DNA of 33,055 nucleotides, from positions 1 to 33,055 of IMG/VR virus record IMGVR_UViG_3300034072_001088. The stretch is one strand, 5' to 3'. The notes under the pieces are model-generated. The model saw only the letters and a program-made list of their open reading frames with translations, was not told the origin of the DNA and did no database searches. Shown piece after piece: positions 6,815 to 14,203 of the stretch (position 1 is the first letter of the stretch; each line of letters opens with the position of its first letter). Origin of the DNA: a virus. Made by a program: the position numbers and the translations under genes.

Positions 6815-7110
6815 AGAGCTGGGAAGAGAAGAATGTCGAGGATGGTCGCTTGGTCATCCTTCGCGAGCTGGTCGCGCAGGTCGATGGCCGCCTCAATGAA
6901 GTGTCGCTGATGCATGTCCTCGACGCGTTTGCGATCAAGCGGTCGCGGGACTGGGTACGCACGCAACTGCGCAAGCTCGCCGAGCTGGGCGCCGTGCGCA
7001 TCACCGAAGCCGGCACCGTCATGATCGCGCAGATCACGAGCCTTGGCCGCAACCATGTCGAGCGCCGCGAGATCATCGAAGGGGTCTCGCGTCCTTCCGA
7101 CGATGCGTAA
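6811..7110 (+). CDS. Winged-helix-like protein upstream of terminase (Mu gp26 position)
   Basis: A 99-residue protein, predicted cytoplasmic. Helical segments LVILRELVAQVDGRLNEVSL and VLDAFAIKRSRDWVRTQLRKLAELGAV are followed by a beta pair (VRITEAGTVMIAQI), which reads as a winged helix-turn-helix. The same position in Mu and relatives holds a small protein annotated as ArsR- or VpaR-like, and the pattern agrees. DNA binding in packaging or regulation is possible but unproven. The ATG overlaps the DUF2730 stop (ATGA). Confidence 0.7.
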   Translation: MKSWEEKNVEDGRLVILRELVAQVDGRLNEVSLMHVLDAFAIKRSRDWVRTQLRKLAELGAVRITEAGTVMIAQITSLGRNHVERREIIEGVSRPSDDA

Positions 7111-7348
7111 GCGGGTAAAGCTGCGCAGGGTCCAGCTGATCCCTGCCAACGCCGTGGCGCTGCTTCACGAAGCCGGTGTCGTCAGCCGAGACCAGGACCC
7201 CGAAACGGTAATGGCCTGGCTGACCCCGTCCGGCAACCCGGCCCGGATCATCGCCCGCTTTTCCGATGGCTGGCGCGCGGACCTGCGCATCCGCACCGAT
7301 GGCAGCTTCTCGCTGACCCAGTCTCTCAAAATTCAGGTGACCCAATGA
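7103..7348 (+). CDS. Small protein of unknown function
   Basis: An 81-residue frame starts at ATG 7103, overlapping the preceding gene by eight bases, and its stop overlaps the next start. The N terminus is basic (MRKRVKLRRVQLIP), followed by a short helix and two beta-like stretches (ARIIARFSDGWRADLRI, GSFSLTQSLKIQV). No family is recognised. No clear ribosome site is visible, so it probably depends on coupling to the upstream gene. Codon bias is normal for this phage, which is the main support for calling it real. Confidence 0.55.
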   Translation: MRKRVKLRRVQLIPANAVALLHEAGVVSRDQDPETVMAWLTPSGNPARIIARFSDGWRADLRIRTDGSFSLTQSLKIQVTQ

Positions 7349-8010
7349 CCCGACAGGAGCTGCTGGCGAAAATTCGCAAGTGCCTGGCCATGTCCAAGTC
7401 GGCCAATGAGCATGAGGCGGCGGCAGCGCTGGCGACCGTGCGGCGCCTGATGGAGCAATATGGCGTTGACCAAGCCGATGTCGATCTGATCGACGCGGGG
7501 GAGTACCGGGCGAAGGGAAGCTGCGCCTGGACGCCAACGCGCTGGGAAACGTTGCTCGCGGTTACCGTCGCGCGGGCGATCCCGACCACCGCCATCTCTT
7601 GCGGGGACACTGGCTGGGCCTTTGTCGGCCTGACACCCAATCCGGAGATCGCTTCCTATGCATTTGGCACCCTCTATCGGCAGCTGAAGCGCGCGCGCAC
7701 TGCCTACATGGCGACCAACCTCAAGCGCCTAAAATCGACCCGCCGCAAAACTGCGCGAGCCGATGCCTTCTGCGAAGGCTGGGTGGTCGCGGTGCGGGTG
7801 AAAATCGAGGCACTATGTCCCGAGGCGGAAATGCCCGAAGTCGTGCGCGCATATATTGCCCGGAACTTCCGTGCGGTGGCACTACTCCCGCGCGAGACCG
7901 CTGCGAGCGGGGCCGCCGCAGAAAATGATCGGGATCACGGTTGGAGCGCTGGACGCAAGGTCGACCTCAACCAGGCTGTGACCTCGACCCGTCAGGAGCT
8001 ACTGGCGTGA
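7345..8010 (+). CDS. DUF2786-domain protein
   Basis: A 221-residue protein. Residues 1-40 show the DUF2786 signature (LLAKIRKCLAMSKSANEHEAAAA, then LMEQYGVD). The middle contains TRWETLLAVTVARAI and a segment (YAFGTLYRQLKRARTAY) typical of the phage and plasmid versions of this family, with further conserved helices around 125-160. The biochemical role is unknown. The start overlaps the preceding stop. The gene carries the same seven residues, TRQELLA, at both ends; the underlying 22-base direct repeat is listed separately. The terminase small subunit follows directly. Confidence 0.8.
   Translation: MTRQELLAKIRKCLAMSKSANEHEAAAALATVRRLMEQYGVDQADVDLIDAGEYRAKGSCAWTPTRWETLLAVTVARAIPTTAISCGDTGWAFVGLTPNPEIASYAFGTLYRQLKRARTAYMATNLKRLKSTRRKTARADAFCEGWVVAVRVKIEALCPEAEMPEVVRAYIARNFRAVALLPRETAASGAAAENDRDHGWSAGRKVDLNQAVTSTRQELLA
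7347..7368 (+). repeat. Direct repeat copy 1 (start of DUF2786 gene)
   Basis: This 22-base stretch, read as TRQELLA, recurs at 7986-8007 with 20 of 22 bases identical, 639 bases away and in the same frame. It includes the core CAGGAGCT. The two copies sit at the first and last codons of the DUF2786 gene. Confidence 0.7.
7986..8007 (+). repeat. Direct repeat copy 2, contains ribosome site for DUF3486 gene
   Basis: This is the second copy of the repeat at 7347-7368 with two differences. Here the CAGGAGCT core (7993-8000) lies seven bases upstream of the GTG start at 8007, so it doubles as the ribosome site of the terminase small subunit gene. Confidence 0.7.
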
Positions 8011-8609
8011 GCGACGATCGCACGGAACGCCGCCAGGGGCGCGGCTGGCTGTCGTCGCTCGACCAACTGCCCGAGGAAGCCGACGCCGATCTGGCCTGGG
8101 CAATCGAGCAGCTGCGCGATCGCACGATGCCGCAGACAGCGATCGTCGGCGAGTTCAACAAGCGGCTGGCGGATCGGGGGATCCCAGGCGTCAGCAAGTC
8201 CGCCTTCAGCCGCTGGGCGGTGCGCAAGTCCATCCAGTTCCGCAAGCTCGACGAGGTCCGCCATATTACGTCCGAGATCGTCGCCGACCTCGGCACCGAT
8301 GGCGCTGACCAGGTCACCGTCGCGGTCGCGGAAATGATCAAGGTCGCGATCTATGAAAATCTGGAAAAGGGCGCGGTCGACAGCAAGTCGGTCATGGAGA
8401 TGGCGCGTGCCCTGACCTCGGTCGTGTCGGCGCAGAAGGCGTCGAACGAACTGCGCAAGAAGCTGGAAGAGCGCGCCGCCCAGCAGATCGAGCAGGCGGC
8501 CGAGAAGGTCGAGACGATCGCGATCGAAGCGGGCATGACGGCCGAGCGCGCCAAGCAGATGCGTCATGATGTTCTGGGACTTCGCCCCCAGCCCAAAGCC
8601 GGCGCATGA
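8007..8609 (+). CDS. DUF3486 protein, terminase small subunit (Mu gp27-like)
   Basis: A 200-residue protein with the DUF3486 opening pattern RGWLSSLDQLPEEADADLAWA, a helix-turn-helix region (TMPQTAIVGEFNKRL, then KSAFSRWAVRK) and a long helical C-terminal half with coiled-coil character (SNELRKKLEERAAQQIEQAAEK). Such proteins act as the small terminase subunit in Mu-like phages, recognising DNA for packaging. GTG 8007 overlaps the preceding stop and has CAGGAG seven bases upstream. The large terminase follows after one small frame. Confidence 0.85.
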   Translation: MSDDRTERRQGRGWLSSLDQLPEEADADLAWAIEQLRDRTMPQTAIVGEFNKRLADRGIPGVSKSAFSRWAVRKSIQFRKLDEVRHITSEIVADLGTDGADQVTVAVAEMIKVAIYENLEKGAVDSKSVMEMARALTSVVSAQKASNELRKKLEERAAQQIEQAAEKVETIAIEAGMTAERAKQMRHDVLGLRPQPKAGA

Positions 8610-8764
8610 TCGGGCGGCTCCTTTGTCGTCTGGGGTTGCACGCCTGGCGCACTGACCAGGTGCGCGAGCTGCCTCCCGTGCCGCCGACCTTCCCCAGGCC
8701 GGCCTTCATTAATTCCCGCTGCGATCGCTGTGGCAAAACGGACTGGACGTTCCGCGATGAGTGA
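8606..8764 (+). CDS. Short CxxC protein, DUF1660-like
   Basis: A 52-residue frame opens with ATG 8606, overlapping the preceding stop (ATGA), and ends at 8764, overlapping the terminase start by eight bases. The layout is a basic N terminus with Cys and His (LLCRLGLHAW), a Pro-rich linker (LPPVPPTFPRP) and a C-terminal CDRCG motif. One Cys, one His and a CxxC pair could bind zinc, as in the short DUF1660-type phage proteins with an LC..-GH.W-CxRCG pattern. Function is unknown. Exact overlaps at both ends support the call. Confidence 0.6.
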   Translation: MIGRLLCRLGLHAWRTDQVRELPPVPPTFPRPAFINSRCDRCGKTDWTFRDE

Positions 8765-10649
8765 TGCCCCCAAGCCCCGCAAGGGCAAGTCCATGCTTGC
8801 CGCTGGCGCTGCCGTGGCGGCCGCGCTCGCCGGCCCGGCTCAGCCGATGCCAAAGGTCGGCGGCGAAGCGCCGGTCATGTCGCGCGATGTGGAAAGACTG
8901 CCGCCGGAACTGCCGCGCGGTTTCGAACTGCCCGATGATCATGATCCCCTGGCTGATGGCATCCTCATGGACCATCAGAAGGAATGGCTGGAAGATCAGT
9001 CGGACCTGAAGCTGTGCGAGAAAGGCCGCCGCACCGGCATCACCTATGCCGAGGCGCTGGACGATACCATCATCGCCGCTTCGTCACGCGCGGCCGGTGG
9101 CGACAATGTCTTCTACATCGGCGACACCAAGGACAAGGGCCGGGAGTTCATCGGCTATGTCGCGCATTTCGCGAAGATCATCGCCAAGGAAATGCTGGCG
9201 GTCGAAGAGTTCCTGTTCGAAGACACGAAGGAAGACGGCTCCTCCCGCTATATCAGCGCCTATCGCGTAACCTTCGCCTCGGGCTTCCGCGTCGAGGCGC
9301 TGTCGTCCAGGCCGGAAAACATCCGTGGTCTTCAGGGCGTCGTCGTCATCGACGAAGCGGCCTTCCACAAGGATGTCCGCGCCGTGCTGGACGCGGTCAA
9401 CGCGCTGCTGATCTGGGGCGGCCGCATCCGCGTGATCAGCACGCATAACGGCGTCCTCAATCCCTTCAACGAACTGATCCGCGAAGCCAAGGCCGGCAAG
9501 GTTCCCTTCAGCCTCCATTACATCCCCTTCTCAAAGGCGGTTGAGAACGGCCTTTATCGGCGCGTCTGCCTGACCAAGGGGAAGGAATGGAGCCAGGAAG
9601 CCCAGGACAAGTGGGAAGGCACTATCCGGGGCGCGTATGGCGCGCGCACCGCGCAGATGGCGCAGGAGCTGGATGCGATCCCGGCCGACGCGGAAGGGGC
9701 CGCGCTGCCGCGTGTCGTGATCGAGCGCTGTTCTGATCGCGGCGTTCCCGTCGTGCGCTGGCAGCTCCCCGACCGTTTCAAGGAAGCGCCGCCCGCCGAG
9801 CGCAAGGCGATCATGGAAGCCTTCCTGCGCGAGAAGCTGCGCCCGATCCTGGACAAGCTCGATCCGAACCGGCGCCATGATTTCGGGATGGACTTTGCGC
9901 GCAGCGGCGACGCGTCCGTCCTGATCGTGTCGTCGATAGAACAGGACCTGGTCCGACGCTGGCGGCTGGTCGTCGAGCTGCGCAATGTCCCCTTCGAAAC
10001 CCAGCGAGATGTCGTCTTCTACATCGGCGACGCGCTGCCGCGATTTGGCCATGGCGCTTTCGATGCGACCGGCAATGGTGCGTACCTGGCCGAAGTGTCG
10101 CGCCAGAAATGGGGCGAGCGGATCAGTGAGATCAAGCTGAGCCAGGAATGGTATCGCCTCAATTCGCCTGCCTATGTCGAGGCGTTCGGCGATGACAGCG
10201 TCATCGTGGCCGGTGACGACGATATCGTCCGCGACCATCAGGCGCTCCAGTTCGTGGGCGGCGTGATCAAGGTGCCCGACGACATGCGCTACAAGGGCGC
10301 GGATGGCCTTGACCGTCACGGCGACGCCGGCATCGCCGGCATCATCGCCTGGTACGCATCCAACCAGGATGCAGCCGAATATGGCTATGAGCCGGTGCCG
10401 GTCGCCAGGGCTTCCATCTATGGCGAGCAGGCCGACGACTTTGACGGCGATGAAGCGCCGCGTGGATGGTGGAAGCCACCTGTCGGCGCACGCATCAGGC
10501 GGGTGATTGTGGATATGGCGCAGAAGGCCCTGGGAGCCTCAGGGAGCCTCCTCCCGCCCCGAGTGTGCGCAGCAGGGGGTGAATGGGGCCTCAGCACCCT
10601 TTTAAGCCCTCTTAAAATGATTTTAGAACGCCAGGAGCAATGGGCATGA
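8757..10649 (+). CDS. Terminase large subunit (Mu gp28-like)
   Basis: A 630-residue packaging motor and nuclease. The ATPase part shows a Walker A-like GRRTGIT at residues 90-96 and a Walker B VVVIDEAAF with D199-E200; ISTHNG near residue 227 fits the coupling motif. The nuclease part begins with FGMDFARSGDAS, with D379 as the first metal ligand, in an RNase H-like context. ATG 8757 overlaps the CxxC gene; an upstream in-frame ATG at 8730 has poorer context. The last 45 residues differ from the rest in codon use and contain an AT-rich palindrome, so the tail is probably not a conserved part of the enzyme. Confidence 0.92.
   Translation: MSDAPKPRKGKSMLAAGAAVAAALAGPAQPMPKVGGEAPVMSRDVERLPPELPRGFELPDDHDPLADGILMDHQKEWLEDQSDLKLCEKGRRTGITYAEALDDTIIAASSRAAGGDNVFYIGDTKDKGREFIGYVAHFAKIIAKEMLAVEEFLFEDTKEDGSSRYISAYRVTFASGFRVEALSSRPENIRGLQGVVVIDEAAFHKDVRAVLDAVNALLIWGGRIRVISTHNGVLNPFNELIREAKAGKVPFSLHYIPFSKAVENGLYRRVCLTKGKEWSQEAQDKWEGTIRGAYGARTAQMAQELDAIPADAEGAALPRVVIERCSDRGVPVVRWQLPDRFKEAPPAERKAIMEAFLREKLRPILDKLDPNRRHDFGMDFARSGDASVLIVSSIEQDLVRRWRLVVELRNVPFETQRDVVFYIGDALPRFGHGAFDATGNGAYLAEVSRQKWGERISEIKLSQEWYRLNSPAYVEAFGDDSVIVAGDDDIVRDHQALQFVGGVIKVPDDMRYKGADGLDRHGDAGIAGIIAWYASNQDAAEYGYEPVPVARASIYGEQADDFDGDEAPRGWWKPPVGARIRRVIVDMAQKALGASGSLLPPRVCAAGGEWGLSTLLSPLKMILERQEQWA
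10600..10617. promoter_or_regulatory. AT-rich palindrome near end of terminase gene
   Basis: TTTTAAG (10600-10606) and CTTAAAA (10611-10617) form a perfect 7-bp inverted repeat with a 4-base centre, inside an AT-rich patch unlike its GC-rich surroundings and about 30 bases upstream of the portal start. It could be an operator or part of a promoter for the head genes. Confidence 0.35.
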
Positions 10650-12214
10650 CCGTGTTGGTCGATCATCGGGGCCAGCCGCTCCGCAAAGAGGTGATGACGC
10701 GCGATGTTGCGGCGCCGACCCTCGCGGGCGTTCGCTCGCCATATACCGGATATCCTGCCGATGGCCTCGATCCGGTGCGCCTTGCCCGCCTGATGCGGTC
10801 TGCCGACATGGGCGATCCGCTCGCCTATTTCGAACTGGCCGAGCAGATCGAGGAGCGCGACCTCCATTATCTGGGCATCTTGGGCACTCGCAAACGGTCG
10901 GTCGCGCAAATCGATGTGACGGTCGATGCGGCCAGCGACAAGCCGCTGGACGTGGAAATCGCTGATCGCATGCGCCGCTGGATCGATCGTGACGAACTGG
11001 CGGACGAAACCTTCGATATTCTCGACGGTGTCGGCAAGGGCGATGCCTTCACCGAAATCATCTGGGATACCAGCAGCGGCCAATGGGAGCCAAAGCGCCT
11101 GGAGTGGCGCGATCCGCGCTGGTTCAGCTATGACCGGCTGGACGGGCGGACGCCGTTGCTGCGGGGTGGCGAGGACGGCAACAGCCCGGATTGTCCGCTG
11201 CCGCCATTCAAGTTCATCCGCCACACCGTCAAGGCCAAGTCTGGTCTGCCGGTGCGATCGGGCCTCGCGCGAATCGCGGCCTGGGCGTGGATGTTCAAAG
11301 CGTTCACTCAGCGCGACTGGGCGATCTTCACCCAGACCTATGGCCAGCCGGTGCGCATCGGCAAATTCCGCTCGGGTGCGAGCGATGCCGACAAGGCCAC
11401 GCTGTTCCGCGCGGTCGCCAATATCGCGGGCGACTGCGCGGCGATCGTGCCCGAGGGCATGTCGATCGAGTTTATCGAGAGCAAGAATGTCGCGTCGGGC
11501 AGCGACCTCTACGAACGCCGGTCGGATTGGCTGGATCGCCAGATGAGCAAGGCGGTGCTGGGCCAGACCGGCACTACCGACACCAAACAGGGCGGCCTGG
11601 GCGACGGCGGCAACAAGGTTCATGACGGGATTCGCGAAGATATCGAGACCGCGGATTGCAAAGGCCTTGCCGCCACGCTGAACCGCGACCTGGTCCGGCC
11701 ATGGGTCGATCTCGAATACGGGCCACAGTCGGCCTATCCGCGCATTCGCATTGCCCGCCCCAAAGCCGAGGATGTCAAAGGCCTGGTCGATGCTCTGGAT
11801 AAGCTGGTCCCGATGGGTATGCGGGTCCAGATGAGCGAGGTCCGCGACAAGTTCGGTCTCTCCGACCCGGACGCCAAAGCCGAATTGCTGCGCGCGCCTT
11901 CTGCGCCCGCCGCGCCTGAGAGGATCGCGCAGCCCTCGCTGAAGCTGGTCCAGGCGCTCCAGGCAGCGCAGGGCAAGGCGGTCTTTCCTGCCGACGCGAT
12001 CGCGGATCGCACGGTCGCCGACACAGCGCCAGATATGGCCGAACTGCTCGATCATATCGATGTGATGATGGAAGCGGCCAGCGACCTGAGTGAGTTCCGC
12101 GAAATGCTGCTGGCGGCCTATCCCGATCTGCCGATCGCGCGCCTGGCGGGCAAGATCGGTGATGGCCTGGTCGCGGCGCATGCGGCCGGGCGGTTCGACA
12201 TCGAGGGCGGTTGA
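10646..12214 (+). CDS. Portal protein (DUF935, Mu gp29-like)
   Basis: A 522-residue protein of the Mu portal family. Typical pieces are the N-terminal LVDHRGQPL, the segment ELAEQIEERDLHYLGILGTRKRSV, and GKGDAFTEIIWDTSSGQWEPKRLEWRDPRWF, followed by RDWAIFTQTYGQPVRIGKF and a C-terminal helical part. Twelve copies would form the ring through which DNA enters the head and to which the tail attaches. Of two in-frame starts, ATG 10646 has AGGAG (10633-10637) at eight bases and overlaps the terminase stop; ATG 10640 would be too close to the ribosome site. The MuF gene follows by a TGATG overlap. Confidence 0.93.
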   Translation: MTVLVDHRGQPLRKEVMTRDVAAPTLAGVRSPYTGYPADGLDPVRLARLMRSADMGDPLAYFELAEQIEERDLHYLGILGTRKRSVAQIDVTVDAASDKPLDVEIADRMRRWIDRDELADETFDILDGVGKGDAFTEIIWDTSSGQWEPKRLEWRDPRWFSYDRLDGRTPLLRGGEDGNSPDCPLPPFKFIRHTVKAKSGLPVRSGLARIAAWAWMFKAFTQRDWAIFTQTYGQPVRIGKFRSGASDADKATLFRAVANIAGDCAAIVPEGMSIEFIESKNVASGSDLYERRSDWLDRQMSKAVLGQTGTTDTKQGGLGDGGNKVHDGIREDIETADCKGLAATLNRDLVRPWVDLEYGPQSAYPRIRIARPKAEDVKGLVDALDKLVPMGMRVQMSEVRDKFGLSDPDAKAELLRAPSAPAAPERIAQPSLKLVQALQAAQGKAVFPADAIADRTVADTAPDMAELLDHIDVMMEAASDLSEFREMLLAAYPDLPIARLAGKIGDGLVAAHAAGRFDIEGG

Positions 12215-13500
12215 TGCCCGGCCAGCCCAGCGCCATTTCCGGGACGTTCCGTCAGCCGTTCACCGAACAGATCGCCTTCTTTCGCGGCAAGCTCGGTAAT
12301 CTGGTTCCGACGCAGTTCTGGGACGATCTGGAGCGCGAGCAGCATGACACCGGCTTCATGGTGGCCGGCGCGCAGAAGGCGGACCTGCTGAGCGATCTGG
12401 CCATGGCGGTCGACCGGACGATCGCGGAGGGCAAAAGCCTGGACGCGTTCCGCAAGGATTTCCGCGCGATCGTCCAGCGCCACGGCTGGCATGGGTGGAC
12501 CGGCGAGGACACCAAAGGCGGTCAGGCCTGGCGAACCCGCACCATCTACAAAACCAACGCGTCGACCAGCTATTCTGCCGGCCGCTATGCCCAGCTGGTC
12601 GCCGACGATTATCCGATCTGGATCTACTTCCATGGCGGATCGAAGGAGCCGCGCCAGGAGCATCTCGATTTCGACGGCCTATGCCTGCCGCCCGACCACC
12701 CGTTCTGGAAAATCTTCTACCCGCCCTCGGACTGGGGATGCAGCTGCTATGTGCTGGGCGCCCGCAGCGAGCGGGAAGCGCGGCGGCTGGGCGGCAAGCC
12801 GGACAAGAAGCTTCCCGAGGGCTGGGACCGGATTAACCCCAAGACGGGGGCGCCATTCGGGGCGGGTCGCAATTGGGACTATGCGCCTGGCGCCAGTGTC
12901 GCGCCGATCGTCCAGGCATCGGCCGAGAAAATCCGGCATTGGGATTATCGCATCGGCAAGGGCTTCATGGAGGGCGTGCCCGAGGCGATGCGGGACGCCC
13001 TGGCGGAAAGCTATCGCGCGCTGCCTTCCGTGGCGGATGATGCCCGCCGCTATGCGCGCCGCATCTGGGGGCAGAGCGACGGCATCATCGAACCGCTGCG
13101 CACGCTCGGCCTGGTCGGGCCGCGCCAGGCCGAGGCGATCCGCGCGGTCGTTGCCGGCGACACGCCGATCGATCTCTACGATTACTCGTTGGCGCGCCAC
13201 GATCTGGACCATATCCGCGCCGCGCATGGCAGCTCCGCGACCGAAGCTCCGCGCGGGCAACGGGCTATCGTGCCGGACGATTTCGCGATGCTGCCCCAGA
13301 TCATCGCCCGGCCCGACGCGATCGAGCCGGCGGGCACGTCGAAGGACGGGGATCAGCTGGTGAACTTCGTGAAGCGGATCGGCGGCCAAACCTATGTCGC
13401 CACATTCGTGATCCGGCGCGGCCGGCGCACGGTGGCGCTGGTGACCATGTATGTTCGTATCGGGAAAGGTGGAAGCGCGGCCGCGACCCAACGCCGCTGA
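12214..13500 (+). CDS. MuF head morphogenesis protein with probable C-terminal PBECR-type toxin domain
   Basis: A 428-residue protein. The MuF domain lies in the N-terminal half: TIYKTNASTSYSAGRYAQL, then RQEHLDFDG and HPFWKIFYPPSDWGCSCYV, with H150, C176 and C178 as typical family residues. MuF proteins join the portal and enter the head. Residues from about 322 to the end look like a separate domain: DYSLARHDLDHIRAAHG with H329, H333 and H338, then a compact beta region (LVNFVKRIGGQTYVATFVIRRGRRTVALVTMYVR shortened here to its ends). This resembles the phage Barnase/EndoU/ColicinE5-D/RelE-like nucleases often fused to MuF. ATG 12214 overlaps the portal stop. Confidence 0.85.
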   Translation: MPGQPSAISGTFRQPFTEQIAFFRGKLGNLVPTQFWDDLEREQHDTGFMVAGAQKADLLSDLAMAVDRTIAEGKSLDAFRKDFRAIVQRHGWHGWTGEDTKGGQAWRTRTIYKTNASTSYSAGRYAQLVADDYPIWIYFHGGSKEPRQEHLDFDGLCLPPDHPFWKIFYPPSDWGCSCYVLGARSEREARRLGGKPDKKLPEGWDRINPKTGAPFGAGRNWDYAPGASVAPIVQASAEKIRHWDYRIGKGFMEGVPEAMRDALAESYRALPSVADDARRYARRIWGQSDGIIEPLRTLGLVGPRQAEAIRAVVAGDTPIDLYDYSLARHDLDHIRAAHGSSATEAPRGQRAIVPDDFAMLPQIIARPDAIEPAGTSKDGDQLVNFVKRIGGQTYVATFVIRRGRRTVALVTMYVRIGKGGSAAATQRR

Positions 13501-13503
13501 ACG

Positions 13504-13523
13504 TCCTGCACATAAGCGCAGGA
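13504..13523 (+). other. Short stem-loop after the MuF gene
   Basis: TCCTGC (13504-13509) pairs with GCAGGA (13518-13523) around an 8-base loop, four bases after the MuF stop and 35 bases before the next start. No T tract follows. It may protect or separate the upstream message, or be incidental. Confidence 0.35.
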
Positions 13524-13557
13524 GGCCGCTGCCACGCTTCCAGGGAAGTTTATAGCC

Positions 13558-14064
13558 ATGATCAAGGTCGATTTCAAATATGCGGTGGTAGCGGAGGCGC
13601 TGGGCGAGGTGTCGCGCCGCCTGTCCGATATGACGCCGATCCACCAGTCCATCGGCAACTATGTAGTGCGGGCCACCAAGGAGCGTTTCAAGAAGGGCAT
13701 CGATCCTGATGGCAACGCCTGGACGCCGAAGAAACAGGCGACGATCGATCGCTACAAGGAACGCGGCGACGGTGACCGACCCGATCCGCTGATCGGCCCG
13801 TCGAAACGGCTGTCGAGCGAGATTGCGCAATATGCCGATGCACAGGGCGTCGAGATCGGGTCAGCCCTGGAATATTCTGCGGTGATGCAGAATGGCGCGA
13901 AGCAAGGGGCGTTCGGCAAGTCACCACGCGGTGGCCCGATCCCCTGGGGCGACATCCCCGCGCGCCCCTGGCTGGGCCTGTCGGAAGAGGATGAGGCCAA
14001 TATCATCGACATTGCCGATGAATATCTGGAACAGGCCTTCAAGCTCAGCGGTTTCAATGGCTGA
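13558..14064 (+). CDS. G: Virion morphogenesis protein (Mu gpG-like)
   Basis: A 168-residue protein of the Mu G family (phage virion morphogenesis, phage tail S-type). Typical features are the N-terminal helix ALGEVSRRLSDMTPIHQSIGNYVV, the segment RFKKGIDPDGNAWTPKKQATIDRYK, the stretch LEYSAVMQNGAKQGAFG and the conserved IPARPWLGLSEED, followed by a final helix. It is thought to act in head-tail joining. A 57-base gap with a small hairpin separates it from MuF; GGGAAG at 13542-13547 may serve as ribosome site. Confidence 0.88.
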   Translation: MIKVDFKYAVVAEALGEVSRRLSDMTPIHQSIGNYVVRATKERFKKGIDPDGNAWTPKKQATIDRYKERGDGDRPDPLIGPSKRLSSEIAQYADAQGVEIGSALEYSAVMQNGAKQGAFGKSPRGGPIPWGDIPARPWLGLSEEDEANIIDIADEYLEQAFKLSGFNG

Positions 14065-14086
14065 CGCACGCCGTTTGATTTTCCAC

Positions 14087-14114
14087 GGCGCCGGTGGCAG
14101 GTTGCCATCGCGCC
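14087..14114 (+). other. Strong stem-loop between gpG-like and protease genes
   Basis: GGCGC (14087-14091) pairs with GCGCC (14110-14114), and GGTGGCA (14093-14099) with TGCCATC (14103-14109, one G-T), leaving one bulged C and a 3-base loop. The 139-base gap holds no gene. Without a T tract it is not a standard terminator; it may be an RNA processing or pausing element at the border of the protease/capsid unit. Confidence 0.45.
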
Positions 14115-14203
14115 CGAAACGAGCGCCTTCCCTAACATAACCAGCACCCATGGCCGCGCCCGCTGCCATGTTTTGCCATGTCCGCCGCAGGCACAACAGC
14201 GGC

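Noticed and set aside
10418-12181. Minus-strand frame of 587 codons opposite the portal gene
   Set aside because: The portal family match on the + strand is clear, and the antisense protein is Arg/Asp/His-rich without any domain, a usual shadow in GC-rich DNA.
14150-14203. ATG 14150 as start of the protease
   Set aside because: No ribosome site, and the added 18 residues do not resemble the family; 14204 gives a more typical N terminus, though this is not certain.
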